Positions 38,653-51,320 are shown, counted from the first letter of the stretch. The stretch is DNA of 64,000 bases from Numida meleagris (GCF_002078875.1 NC_034415.1:16837331-16901330); one strand, 5' to 3'. Made by a program: numbers and translations. The notes: generated by a model not told the origin, from the sequence alone.

Positions 38653-38820
38653 ATATTGAACTTGCTTTAACAGCTAAAGTCTCACAGTTATTCAATGACT
38701 ACATGCTATTAGAAAAAGAAAAGAGTTTTGGAGTACTCCACAGAAAAAAGCTTTATGGAAAGTTTATAGATTTTATTTGGACTTTTCATCAGATCAGAAA
38801 ATGGAGAGATAAGCTTCCAA
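38653..38820 (+). CDS. Candidate coding exon 6 of the split gene
   Basis: After a good acceptor (tactttctcatcttactatcag) the frame is open for 56 codons in phase 1, reading IELALTAKVSQLFNDYMLLE, then EKEKSFGVLHRKKLYGKF and a strongly basic IRKWRDKLP. It looks like a helical segment ending in a lysine/arginine-rich turn. The donor CTTCCAA|GTGAAG is moderate and leaves phase 1. A weaker donor five bases later (GAA|GTGCCA, exon end 38825) would leave phase 0. The raw frame continues to 39011, but the sequence after the donors becomes serine/cysteine-rich and less protein-like. Confidence 0.45.
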
Positions 38821-39995
38821 GTGAAGTGCCATCGGACACTAGTATTGGCAGTCGGTGCTACAGCTCTACCACTGACAGGTCCTGCTCTGCCCTGATGGCT
38901 TGTACCCTTTCCTCTTTCCTTGTCACCTGCTTGTCTGAGCCAAGGCACCTTGCTAAAATGACAGAAAACTATTTACATGTCTGCGATTATTTTTTCCACC
39001 TCAATTGTTGAGTTTCAATTTCTATGAAAATCTGTTAATGGTATGTTGTAGTGACTACTCTAGTTAGTGGAAGTGAGAGTAAAGGGTTTGGATGGTCATG
39101 AGTGACTAAGCCATCAGAAAAAGAGGAGCTGTAAAAATATTAGGCTGTGAAGACTTGAAGAAGCTTAAAAGATAGTCCTCAGCCATTGCTGGTAGGAACT
39201 GAAGGAAAATCTCATACTTCTTTTTTTAATCCTTAAAACACAATTTGTTAACGCTGGTTCTGAACAACTTCAAGAGGAATTGCACACGTTAACTCTCTAG
39301 AAGCTTTTAGCTTGCACTTTAAGGTTCACAAGGCAAAAAGTGCTGGCAGACCAACCACAATGAGCAATCCTTCAAGAAGTACCAGGAGAAATTGTCCTCA
39401 AACGTTTCATCATTTGAAAAGCCAGATTTCCTCTCAGAGAGGACAGGCATTCCATTAGCTCTGAAATACAACCAGCTCAGTTATTGCAACAAATCAGGTG
39501 TCTGGCAGTATGTGCAGGAAACTCAAGCTTGTGTATAGAGTCTCAGCCTTTGAGGTAATTCTAGTTCTTGTAAGCACTTAACGTAGTGCTCAAATGCTGT
39601 CATGGCATGAGATGGCATACTCTGCTGGTTAGTGACACAGTGCGTTTTTTATTAAAGAAAAAAAGTATAGTTAAATACAAATTAAGTTTTATGAGAGTGA
39701 AAGAGTGGTTGAAACTGAAATGCAACAGTAACGAATTAGTTTATATTTTCTTGACTTTAAATAACCGGAAATAGGAATTTTGAATGAGTTTGTACTGGGC
39801 AGCTCAGAATTAACTAGAGAGTCCCATTTCTTTACTGTCTCTGTTCTACACTGAGCAGCTTCGGAGACTTTCTGTGGAGAGGCAGAGGCAGGCAGGGCCT
39901 TCTGACATTTGTAGGCATTTCATAGCGAGTAACAGCCAGGTTACATCATGTCTGTTTTTAGAAAGAGAAGGAAAACTAACTGTTCAAAAGAAGTA

Positions 39996-40450
39996 GGTTG
40001 CTTTGAAAGCACTGCCTCCTATTTATTTCCATGGAAACTACAACAGATACAAAGAGCATAATAACGCTGTTTGACAGAGCAAGTTCTCAGCTACAAAACA
40101 CTGCTTTTTCAACATTGTCATCTCCATTAGCCAATTTGCATGGATGAGCTGATCAAGATGCTTTTCATTTTGTAATGTGACAGCTATGCATGGCTGTCTG
40201 GAACACAACTTTTCTCATGTGTTGCTGTTGCCACTGTTGAAACGCACCACCCATTGCCTCACTGTGCTCACATCCACTGTTTGGCCTCCATAAATGTTCA
40301 GCAAGCATTGGTGAATGTCAGTGGGTGCCATTTTTTTCACACAGAAGAAATGAATGAGACTCCTCTGCTTCATACATACTTCCATGTTAGATGCCATTTT
40401 GTCAGACTGCCCCTGTTGTTGTCTGTCACACAGCAGCAACACATAGTGGA
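39996..40450 (-). mobile_element. Internally deleted mariner-type transposon, copy 2
   Basis: The left end, GGTTGCTTTGAAAGCACT, follows TA at 39994-39995 and matches copy 1 at 13790 through CTATTTATTTCCATGGAAA and onward. The minus strand keeps a transposase N-terminus that opens with ATG at 40397 (MASNMEVCMKQRSLIHFF). The catalytic region is missing. The deleted interval differs from that of copy 1, so the two copies were not made from one already deleted element. The right inverted repeat is not seen; the copy ends close to a CR1 fragment. Confidence 0.8.
40222..40397 (-). pseudogene. Mariner transposase N-terminal fragment, copy 2
   Basis: About 58 codons from ATG at 40397. It contains the helix-turn-helix-like stretch TDIHQCLLNIYGGQTVDVST followed by VRQWVVRFNSG, close to the copy 1 sequence. 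It stops before the second DNA-binding helix and any catalytic aspartate, so it is a relic. Confidence 0.75.
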
Positions 40451-40474
40451 ATATTACTCCCTGTTCATTTCAGG

Positions 40475-40533
40475 GAATTTGGACTAGGTGACCTTTTGAG
40501 GTCCTTTCCAACTCTAAGGATTCTATGATGATG
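40475..40533 (+). mobile_element. CR1 LINE 3'-end fragment
   Basis: It reads gaatttggactaggtgacc, then a stretch of the form ttgaggtcctttccaactc, then attctatgatg. These are the last about 60 bases of a CR1 in plus orientation. It begins within about 30 bases of the end of mariner copy 2. Confidence 0.85.
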
Positions 40534-42176
40534 GTGGGAAAGTTCAAGTTCTACTGCCATCCTACCAACATCTGCCTCTGACAATGTGGACTGACACAAT
40601 AAAATAGGAGGCTTTAATTTTGGAGCAGATATTGTAGATGTCATAGGTGGTCCATAGATGCATGGAAGCATAGTGACACACGGCAGGGAGTTTGCATTTA
40701 TATTGATTAAGAAAGACCCTTCCTTCGCCATAGCCCTGGAAAATCTTAAAATCATTGTTTTGTTATGCACAGGAAAAGTGTTTTATATAGGCTTCAGGAG
40801 CAAGTTCGTGCTGGCAGCATAGAGTATAAGAAGCCAATGTTATTACGTTCATAATAACAGGATCTTCATAACGTATTTTCCCCTTCATATTGCTGCTAGG
40901 TTTATAGTATTATAAGCTACCAGAACAAGCAGTGTTTCTGTGTTTAAAATACAAATTCTGTTGTGTAATGACTTACCACTAAATCCTAATACATGTTTTT
41001 GTTTTGTTTCATTTCATTTTGTGGCTCATTTCTTGCTCTGTACTACCAAAGATCTTCAACTCTCTGCTTTCCTTCTGAGTCACAAATGAATTTTTAAAAT
41101 AAGTGCTTGTACTGTGAACCATAAAGCAAAATACAGAGATGGAATCAAAAGAAGAAGGTAAATTACTTTTAGTGTTCTGCAAAGCAACTTTTGCTTGTCT
41201 TTTCCTGTTGTTCTGAAACTGTGAAAATCAATGTAGAAACATACATTCTGAAGGCAGGTCATCTGTGCACTGGATGCTTGTAACAGTGAGCTTTGAAGGG
41301 GATACTTAAGCCCTTCCTACAGCCCTTTGCACTAAGTGTCCCCATGAAACAATGCTTTAGCTGTGGCCGTCCATCTTGGTAGCTGTTACTTTTTGCTGTT
41401 TCAGACTCCTATCTTTTGTTATGGATTTACTGATACATCAGTATGATACAAGCAAGATAAAAGTCAGTTAGCTCTATTGGTCTATTATAAGCTTGAAACC
41501 TCAGAAAGCCTTTTCAGGATGGAATGGATCTGTCATTCACCAGAAGACCCACGAATGCTACTTCCCTGTTGTGTAAACTTGAAATTGCTCTTCGGTTTCC
41601 CTCCAGTCAACCCATTCCTGAATATCTTTATTTTGTGATACTTTTGGCTGTTCAGCATCACTGAACTGAGGAAAACAGACTTGAAAAGGGAGAGCAGAAC
41701 TTATTTGGCAAGAGAAAGAAGCAGTAGGTGGGAGTGCTGACAACGTTCCATATCATAACACAAGAAAATCGCAGTATATGTGCTCTATTATAAACTCCAT
41801 TATAAGCCAGGGTATAACTTAGCAATTTTATACTGATGCATGAATATAAAGAGGTTCATGGGTTCTGTGAGGAGACTTCACATCTTGTGAGGACGGGTGG
41901 AAATGACCATAACAAAATTTCTATTACAACAGTGCCAAGCAGGATGAAAAAAAATAACCCGAGCCCACTTTCTGATCTGGACAGGAGAACAGGAGCACGG
42001 ACAGAAGCACTGTCTGTCACTGGCAGCACCCCAGGCTGCACCTGCCCAGGGCTGTGGGCACTGTGCTGCCCTATGGGCTTCTGAATGTCCTCAGATTCAA
42101 AAATGTGTGAGATGAATTTTGAAGCTTTTCCTGAAATCAGGGTGTATATGAACATCTTTAATATCTGTTCTTTCAG

Positions 42177-42311
42177 GGGACTACTTTTCCTTGCTTAACA
42201 ACCTCACTTCATGAAATATTTAGAAAATCATCTTGGAGAATCTTTTTATTAAGTTGCTTGAAGTTGGCAGCAGATAGGGAAATGATTAACAGGGAATACG
42301 TATACACCTAA
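42177..42311 (+). CDS. Possible terminal exon of the split gene
   Basis: A strong acceptor (tttaatatctgttctttcag) opens two usable frames. From the exon ending 38820 (phase 1) it reads DYFSLLNNLTS and stops at 42212-42214. From the alternative end 38825 (phase 0) it reads GTTFPCLTTSLHEIFRKSS and onward to a stop at 42309-42311. Two AATAAA signals follow at 42811 and 42839, and a G/T-rich stretch (gtggatgttagttg) lies just after the second, giving a plausible 3' untranslated region of 500-650 bases. Another terminal choice is the phase-1 segment at 44824 (GTECSLDLLPYKLLLKGKE, stop at 44883, AATAAA at 44958). Confidence 0.25.
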   Translation, partial: GTTFPCLTTSLHEIFRKSSWRIFLLSCLKLAADREMINREYVYT

Positions 42312-42810
42312 TATGATAGAGTTGTGCGAATATGCATGCTACTAGACCTCAATGAACAAAGTTTCCACTTTTTCAGATTTATCAGGAGGGATTTCTTTGA
42401 TATTTTGTATTTCTCTTTGTGATGAACTCCATTAACTGCTTGTAGACTCACAGATGAAGAAAGTGTAAAGTACTTGATCTTTGTGTATTTTATTTTCATT
42501 TTTACATCTTTTATGTTTGTTTTTGATAGTTTCTTTTTTAAGCAATGCCTTGAAAAAAAAAATGGCTGAGGTCCTGAAATACCATGGCAGAGATTCTTTT
42601 ATCTGTATCAAACCTATTTTCAATTACTGATACTGTAAGTTCAACAGTAATGGTAATAGCAATGCGCAAGTCCTATCCCAGAAGGACTTTCATAAGTATT
42701 TCATTTCTAAGTTCTTATAGATGTGTTAATTGCTCTGACCCAAAGATTATCTACAGCTGAAATTAAAGGTAAATGTATATGCGTAGCGAGGGGCTAGGTG
42801 TAACTCTTCC

Positions 42811-42844
42811 AATAAACTCATGGAGCCTGTTCTCACTGAATAAA
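42811..42844 (+). terminator. Paired AATAAA polyadenylation-signal motifs
   Basis: Canonical hexamers lie at 42811-42816 and 42839-42844, followed by a GT-rich stretch near 42856. They suit a 3' end for the candidate terminal exon at 42177. AATAAA is common in AT-rich DNA, so the support is modest. Confidence 0.25.
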
Positions 42845-43336
42845 ACATATTTCAGTGGATGTTAGTTGATATCATTGTTTTATAAAATGCCTGGATCTTT
42901 ATTTCATTGTTCTTGTTTTTAAAGTCAAATAGAGGATCTTCTTATTTTTTTTATTATGAACAAAGTCGTATTTTTGACATGAGCCTTAATGCAGAATTGG
43001 AGAGGCAAATTACACCTCCTTGGAACTGTACACGTGTTGGGTGGCCTGCAAAGAGCCACTTTGAGTTCAGTCTCAGTGTGATATTTCTGAATTGTGTGCT
43101 GTCATATATATGGAGATATAGGTTAATATAGGTAAATATGCAGATGAAGGCAAACAAATAATAATTACTTGAGTAAGAAGAGTGAGAAATGGAAATGGTA
43201 GAGCACTGCACTTTTTTTCAAGGACTTACAATGCCTATGTCTTACATGTTCTAAAAGGTTTGCAGTAATCTAAGTGAAACCATCAACATCTTTTTTGTAC
43301 TCAGTTCCTCATATTAGTGGTAATTGCAGCTCCATC

Positions 43337-43355
43337 TTTTTTTTTTTTTTTTTTT
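43337..43355. repeat. T19 homopolymer
   Basis: Nineteen consecutive T bases, read directly. Confidence 0.9.
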
Positions 43356-45184
43356 AAGGAAAAATAAAGCTTTTTGTCTGAATATTTTTAAGATGATAAA
43401 AGACAAGTGGCAATGTTTGAAAATTCCAGTGGTGTTGTAATGAGATTTCACATAAGCATTAGATTTAGCAACCACAAGCAGTCTGTGAATTATTCTGGGA
43501 AGTTTTTAAAAGTGGGATATATGACATTATTTAAGTATTTATAAATGTCACCTCATCCGTTATAAGGGAATCTAATAAACTGTTTTGCAGACATTTCAGC
43601 TCTAAAAAGCAATTGCTTCTCTAATCTATTTCTGTAAAATGGGCAAAAGTGGAAGCAGACATACAATGGGTCAATACCAGTGGAAGGCCTCTCTGCAGAC
43701 AAAAGATTCACAGTCCATTAAGTTTCAGGTCTGCCCTGATATGGATTCCTCTGATATATTACTATTATATCCTATTTTTGTTGACTCAGTTACTATGTCA
43801 GCAAAACCGAACATTTTGGCTTGTGTCCCAGCATCAAGCTGTCTACTGAGGATATGTATTTGCCTCTACCACCATGACAGTAATGAGGAACTGGCATTAG
43901 TTTGATTTGCATAATTGTACGGTTCTAACTTGGACTCTGTGTCAGTAGGAGACAACTTATTGTGATGATGCTCAGTGCACAGTATTTGTTTTGTGCAATC
44001 AGCATTTATTTATGCAAATTTCATCATTACAAAGGGTCATTTTCTAACCTTCTACCATGAAATCACTTCCTCTGCCCATGAATAGTAAGAAAACACCGTA
44101 GGAGAGCAGCAAGGTGTATTTGTCATTTGCATTTATTGGCCAAGATACTGCAAAGGGTTTATTGTGTATGTGCGTATGTTTTTAAAATTTTATTTTATGA
44201 GAGACTGACAACTATGATGACAAAACTAAAATTTGATTGACCACATGTGATTATTTTAGACAAATGCTGTCAAAAAGACACACAGAAAACCCAAAACAAA
44301 ACCAACCCACTGTCTCACTAGTTCTGAGAATTTCTTTAAGAATAATTTATAGACTAAAAAAAATATTTTGTGTTCCCCAGATGATCAGTGGAATGTTTTC
44401 TGTGATAAGAAGCAGAACCCTGTAATTTATTCATGTGAGAGATAAAAAGACAGAATAACAAACTAGGATGTCCCACTTGTAGTAGCAACCTGAAATAGCA
44501 ATAAATGTTGAAGAAGCTCATCAGGATCATTTGGATCTTAAGGATTCATGAACTAAACTTCAAGGCTTTCTTGACAAAAATGTTTCCAAGGTTGCATTGT
44601 TTATCTTACCGCTAGTGGTAGAGGGCCCTCCTAAGGTTTAGTTTGCAAGTAACTGAAATGACACCAGAAATTACACTTTTCCCTAGACAATCACTTCTAA
44701 GTTTAAAAAGAGTTAGAATGTGTCAGTGCTTAAAAGCTATCAGGAAATTACACGGAACAGGTAATGTGAGGGCTAGCTGACTCTGACAAAGCGATGAGTA
44801 CTTAACAGATTGTGTCTTCACAGGAGGCACAGAGTGTTCACTGGACTTACTACCATACAAACTGTTACTGAAAGGAAAAGAATGAAAACCTGAATATGGC
44901 TTTACCTTTTATCTTTACAAAATTAATGAATAGGAATCCTAGAATTCCAAGCAGAAAATAAATGGCTGTACCTTAACAGGAGTTATACTAAAGCCATATT
45001 ATAGGTATGTAGAACACAAACCCCACAGGTGGGCCACATTTGCAAGGAATGATTGAGTTTCTAATGGCTCTTTTATGCCAAAAAAAATCTATAAATCAGA
45101 TGTTGTACCACACAAGAGAAAAAGTACATTTTGAAAGGACGTAGTTTAAATCTGTTGATATGCTTACTAAAAAGGAAGTGTACT

Positions 45185-45205
45185 AATATATATAAATATA
45201 TATAC
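45185..45205. repeat. (TA)n-rich tract
   Basis: aatatatataaatatatata, read directly. Confidence 0.85.
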
Positions 45206-45539
45206 ATTTTTATCCACCTGTGTGATGACTAGTTCCTAAGTATTTTTACTGCTCTTGCTTAATGTTCAAATATAATCTTCATTCCCAATATATGCTATTC
45301 TGTACTTCTTGAGTGGAAAGGATTTTAAGGAAAACTCAGCTGGACAGCCAAAACTGTATGATCCTCAAATAATAATGAAGCTATGTGTGCACAGATTTTA
45401 GTAAGAATCTTTGTATCACTTACCCACAATTAGTTGACATGCTGGGTTAAGATTAAAAACAGTATAGTGAAGACTTTCTGATATTTCTCTGATTATTTCT
45501 TTTTGTGATCATGGGCTAATTCAGAAAGAAGTATGGGAG

Positions 45540-46200
45540 ATGAATTGAAAGAACCATAATGAAACTAAATTCAAGAACAGAATGAGAAATGGAAGGAGTC
45601 TCAAAAGAGAAATAAAAAAGTACTATGGAAGGAAAGTGAAGAAAAAAGCTAAGAAAAAAATTTGCAAGATGCAAAGTCTCAGTGATGCAGAAGAACAGAA
45701 AAAAAATGAATTTCAGAATAATAGCCAGTGAACGTGGAAGAAAAGACCAAAATTCCCCGTTACCTAGAGTAAAAGAAGGCCAAACAACATGGACCTGTTG
45801 GATGCATATAAAAGACAGAAATATGCAGAGCAGAAGTAAAGCAGATACTCATCTACAATATTTGCAGAGTGTTTATGTTAGCCAGAACACAGGAGCTGTA
45901 GCCCTGAACTAGCAACAAGATGAACTCTGGGTAAGGATGATGAGTGAATGGTAAAGAATGGAAAATGTAGAGCTGTGAAAATGAAAAGACACTTATTTGT
46001 GGTCAGAGAAACATCAAGTGTACAGAATACTTTTGGGAAATTATTTAGAGAACCTGAGACATGGAAAGAAATGCTCTCAGGAGGGATATTTGCAGGACTT
46101 GAGAGATGCCAAGTGAGTAGCTGAAGGGCAGCGGTAGGAAAAATAGACAATAGCAGCCTGAAGAACAAACAGTTGCATCTGGAAGAAATGAAGGGCAGAT
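45540..46200. other. Purine-rich + strand stretch
   Basis: Over about 650 bases the + strand is dominated by A and G (words such as gaaatggaaggag, gaagaaaaaagc), unlike the mixed flanks. Frames on both strands are short and unrecognised (+ 45682-45912; - 45878-46168). A decayed retroelement body or a transcribed noncoding region could give such strand asymmetry; I see no terminal repeats or polymerase motifs. Confidence 0.3.
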
Positions 46201-49200
46201 TTTTCTCTAAAATTTCACTTTGAAAATAGCTTTCTTCAAACAGAACAAAAACTCAAACAACAGTATTCTTTCTAATTTCACTTTTATGTTACAAAACTGC
46301 TTTAAGTAACAAACAAGAACTTCCTCCCTTTGTTAATTAGATGGATGTATCATATGCAAAACCATTCCTTATGGATGCTTTGATTTCATGAGGTCTTACT
46401 TCACTTATGAGCAGCCTCAGGCATGGCAATGATAGCTAATGAATGCTTTTTCTGCATTGCTTCTGAGCGGTTATTTTGTCTATTTATCCTTCTTGGACAG
46501 AAGGACATAACGGAATGAACTGGAGAAACTCAAGTGTGTCCTTTGCTGGTAGATGACAAGGGGAATTATTGCAGTTTATTCTAAACCTAAGAGATACTCC
46601 TTAACTCTCAGATTTTAATCTCATGCCACACTGCAGCTAATATAAGTAGAAGGTGAATTATATAACCTAACTTCCAAGTATCACATCCCTTGCTCAATTA
46701 AGATAGTCTGGAGTTTCAGCATGGTTCTTGTCTGTCAGAATTCAGAAAAAGTATTTCTGCAGAAGACGTGATATAGCTGAATTAAAAATTCCAAAGATTA
46801 CTCTGTTTTATTCTGACTAAGTCTTTGTTTCCTTCCATTGTACCTGAATTTGTGGAGTTTTAATGACTCACAGAATGAGGTCTCACGTAAGTATTCTAGT
46901 ACTTCCTGGCTGTGGTTGATCCAAAAAAGAATAAAAATAGTTTGTAAAAAAATTAGAGATTAAGAAGTGGCTAAATCAGAGAACAGATTTGTTCAGGCAT
47001 GCTGTTCACTGATATGTATGAAAATATATATCAAATTCTGAAGCTGTATTTATGCCTAAACTCCTTGCAGTCACTGCTTAGATTTTCTGATAATTGGGTA
47101 CGGATTGTCAAGCAAATATGTGGAGAACTGGAGAAGACTGTGGGGTTTTGAAGTTGGGGTTTGATGTCTGAAGTTGTGTGAACTCTGATTATAGTCTAGT
47201 GTTTCAGCCCTGGTCTGTCTCTAATTTCGTACCTGCTCTGTGTGTATGTAGTATAGAGTATTCTTTCTATTAAAAAGCATCATGTGAGGTACATATTGCT
47301 TAGCAGTCATCCAAACTGTGCCAGTGGGTTTCTTTTATCTAAATCAACAGCATGTGTGGATGCTTGTTGCAGATTTCAAGTACACTATGCCAATGATTCA
47401 CACAAGGCGAAGGCCTGTTTGCTGAAAAGAAATCTATGTCCATGGCAATTATGATGTAGCTGAACTGTTCTAATAGTGAAGCATCTTTGATTCTATATAA
47501 TAAAAACCATGCAGCCTTGGAAATATTTATTAAAATATTTTAAAATGTATTATAACTATTGATTTGTGGATGGGCAGAATGAAAAATGCAGAAACATTTT
47601 ACAAGATCTGGGAGAATGGCAACTGCTTTGAAGTCACATTTTAACTTCTGCAGTTACCTTTCCAAATTCTGCTGGTACCCACAGTGACTGTGAGTCAGAT
47701 GCTTGCGGTTCAAGTCACCTTACCTGTCTTCAGCCATCATAAGGTAGCATTTAATCAATGTTTATTACTAGAGCACTTTTCTGTTCAATGATGATGGAAA
47801 GTCATGCCTGTCTTTTGTTGTCACCTACCTTATCCTCCAGAGATGTTTTTCCTTTTTTTTTGCAGAGAAAATCTAAATAATTAGCTGGCAGTAATTGCTT
47901 CACTTTCATATGTCTCATGATAGCCTAGGAAAATCTGCTCCAAACTGGAGAGCACCACCAATACACAGTACATGTCATACATTTCACTTTTGCAGAAAGG
48001 ATTTTAAAAAATGTTCATTGTTTTCAAAATGCTAGGACCGCACCTCAGGTTTATGCAGATGAGTGGCTTAATCATAATTTGTAACATTAAAAAAAAAGAG
48101 AGGAAAAAAAATGAATAGGTATAGAACTTTACATAGGGAAGTTAACTGGGGTAAAAGCATTCATCCAGAAAATGCCTAAAACGGATTGGATTTAGGAACT
48201 GAAAGTAATTTTTTTCTTCTTTGTCTTTCTCAATTTCATTGACTCTGATAGAGCATAACTAGAATATCAAAAATAGTTGCAAAATTGTAAGTTTATGAAC
48301 AACCTTCTCTTTTTGGCAGAGTGGTCCCTGTAGTGTTCACATATATCTATGCAACTGAGGAATTAATTCACATTATCATTTCACTTCTGTCATTTAATAC
48401 ATACAGACAGCAAAACATGGTGGTCCTTGCAATGGAGTGCATCACCACAAGCTCTGACAGATTAAGTGCCCACTTTATAACTGGTATCTTCACTGGATCA
48501 TGACAGATAACTGTGCTCTAGAAGCTCTTGCTTAATGGCATGATTTACAGCTCACTGAAGGGAGCAGAGGAAGAAACAAAGAGCTGTTATGGAGCATGCT
48601 GCTGCTGCAAGTGAGTAGTATGGTGTAAATGTTGGCTGCTACAAAACTACATCATGGGCATTTGTAAAATTGTCAATATCCATCAGTTAACAAACCAGTG
48701 TTTCTGGTTCACTGAGCACTGGTAAATGAGACACCTTACACATCGATTCTGTACCTTCATTAAAAGGTATGTTTGTTTTGTTCAGTGTCACTGAACAGAG
48801 TATCATATATGTTTGCTGACCTTTTAACTAATACAAAAAATTTACTCATGTTAATTCAAATAAACAAGGTTTTTATATAGAGAAAACTCAGATGAAGGAT
48901 TTAGGTTCCTTACTGTTGATGTGGTTTCATTACTCCGAACATGCACAAACTGCATGATAGGGAATTTTTAACAATGAAACTTTTAAGTAACTAGTTGCAG
49001 TAAAATAATAAATCTTTCAACCCTAACTTTGCAGGGAATTAAAAGTCTTTACTTAAAGGCATTCCTGAATTCAGATACCTTGACTGTAAATTCAGTTTCG
49101 GGCATTCCCTCCTTTTAAAAAACTACCCCATCCTTTTGCAAAAAAGGTTCAGTGTAGCTTTTTACATAGAAAAAATGTAATGACTTAATTCATGAATTGT

Positions 49201-51320
49201 CAGAGGCAGTATGGGTTTCTGCCTTCTAATCTGTTTGCAGTTCTGCAGGTATTGAACAATATAACAATGTTTTTTAGGGAAAATTACTGTAGTGCTTAGA
49301 AAGGCCATTCTTTGTGATCTTTAATCCTTCAACCTGAAGGACACAGGGAAAAGCCTCCATTTAAAGGGTAGGCAACTGATAGAGTTCATAGGAAAAGTAT
49401 GAGATTCTGCAACACTTCATGTGAGTTTACACCAAGTCTTCTTTGTCATGTATACTGCTTTGAATTTTGCTCCAAGTCTCAGAGGCTTTAACGGATGCTT
49501 CTGTTATTCACTGGTCCTTGGCTCTCTTTCATGCTGATATAAATTCCTCCAGCTTCCAGGTCGCTGGGAAGGACCAGACGATGTTGACTCTAGTATCATG
49601 ATAGCTCCTGCCTGAACAAAACAGTTTCAGTACCAGGACTCGATGCTCTTAATGATTTACCTTCTAAGACTGAGACTGCTAATGGATATCCTTACACAAG
49701 GGCATCATCTTACATCCAAAGGCAGCTTTCTTTCATCTCATATTCCAGATGAATATCAGAAGAGATCATATTCTTCAAATTTTGAGATGTTAGTGCTGAT
49801 ACAGTCCTGCATTGCTAAGTGGAAAGGACTGTAACTTCATAAGAGCAACGTTTATTCCATCCCATTATTGCATAGACACTGTTTTTGTTTGTCTGTTCTC
49901 TCTTACTTAAGTACTTGGTACTTTCATTAGTTCTGTAGCACTTAGTGCTATATGTTATCGCAAAAGGTAGTTGATAAATTCTGAACTCTCTTACCCATAG
50001 CAGGCTTTACAAGACTTTTTTCCATCACCTGTGCAAATGCTTCCTCATTCTTGTGTGCTCCTCGCCATAGTGAGCTATCTGACCAGCTAGTAATTCATTT
50101 GTTGTTACGTATTCGTATGACACCATTTTAGGTAGCAGTTCTAAAACCTACTGGAATTGGAGAGATGCTCATGGTAGAACCTTCCTCTAAAGTAATTTGA
50201 GAGGAATGCCTTAGGTCATACCTCAAGTCCTTAAACCTGGATAATTTCACGTTCCGCTTAAACTAAGTAATCAGTTTCTAGAATTTTATCTTAGGCTATT
50301 TTCTAACCACATTTTTTCTTGAAATGGAATTTAGTATTACCTTGATGGTTGAAATGTCATCCTAGTTTAGCAAAGAAAATATGGTACTGGTCTTCACTAC
50401 TGTTTTACCAATGGAATGGAACCATACTTGCAGGCAATTACATCTCCAAAACACATAGATAACCTGTTCTGAGCCTGTCTGTGGTATTTACCTGTCAATT
50501 TTCAGCCTTATGAAATTCCTCTGATATTAATCTAGTTTTGACTAAGAGCACTTCTACTTGATTTCTCATTCCCATTAGAAGTACTTTCCTCCACATGCTA
50601 TTTCTTCTTTCTAGGTCACGTGCTATAGGGTCTTAGTTATTCTAAGGTGGAAGCATGACAGACAACACTCACTTCTACCTCCATGCAATAGAAAATGAAT
50701 TCCTGTGGACTAAGACTCTGCGTAGAAGTTAGCAGACTTAGTTTGGATTTATTGTTCTTTATACAGAAATTTATTCTTTTTATAACCACTAAAGACAGTT
50801 TAGAGGAATTCTTATCAAACTGAAATCTTGTGATTTCTCTTACTTTTCCCAATACATTTTCCATTCTCCCTTGAGCCATTGCTGATAACAAATCATGATT
50901 TGAGAAAATGCTGTAGTGGATTCCATGACATATGAGAATTACTAGCCAAATTTACTCTCATTCAGTTAAGAATCTTACCTAATTACTAGAGAAATCTAAA
51001 AATAATTTACATCAGTGATTTTTGAAATTTTCTTCTGGTCCCCTCAGGTCCTGAGGAGGGGCCCCATCCTACAGAAGAATTGCATTTCTCAGCAATGACC
51101 AAAGTACATGATGCACAGAAAGTATTTAATGCTGGTCACAAGAATAACAGAGAATATCTTACCTCAAAAGATTGTGAGCTCAATGAGCATTTCACAGGAA
51201 GCGCTCAGCATATCACAGAATCATACTGTAGGTGGGAAAGTGGGAGTCTTTTATAGGATGTGGCTGACTTGTCATAGGAATTCCATGCAGTACCTACTGG
51301 AATATCAATATGAAATTGTA

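Larger units (their letters stand above)
38821..42176 (+). other. Putative intron with a mariner/CR1 composite
   Basis: Apart from the composite repeat at 39996-40533, I see only AT-rich sequence and short chance frames. Confidence 0.35.
42845..51320. other. No gene recognised; simple repeats and a purine-rich stretch
   Basis: AT-rich sequence holding a T19 run (43337-43355), a TA/AAT tract (45185-45205) and the purine-skewed region at 45540-46200. Short frames such as 43639-43905 (+) and 45878-46168 (-) have no recognisable domain or clear splice pairing. Confidence 0.45.

Noticed and set aside
45878..46168. 96-codon minus-strand frame
   Set aside because: It is the antisense of the purine-rich stretch; serine/leucine/phenylalanine-rich output is expected from such pyrimidine-rich DNA.
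48320..48503. Acceptor-preceded 61-codon frame starting VVPVVFTYIYATEEL
   Set aside because: No donor, polyadenylation context or recognisable domain. It is likely chance.
51212..51250. Possible extra CR1 3' end (tcacagaatcatactgtagg)
   Set aside because: Only one short word matches and the rest diverges. It may be chance beside the real CR1 100 bases away.
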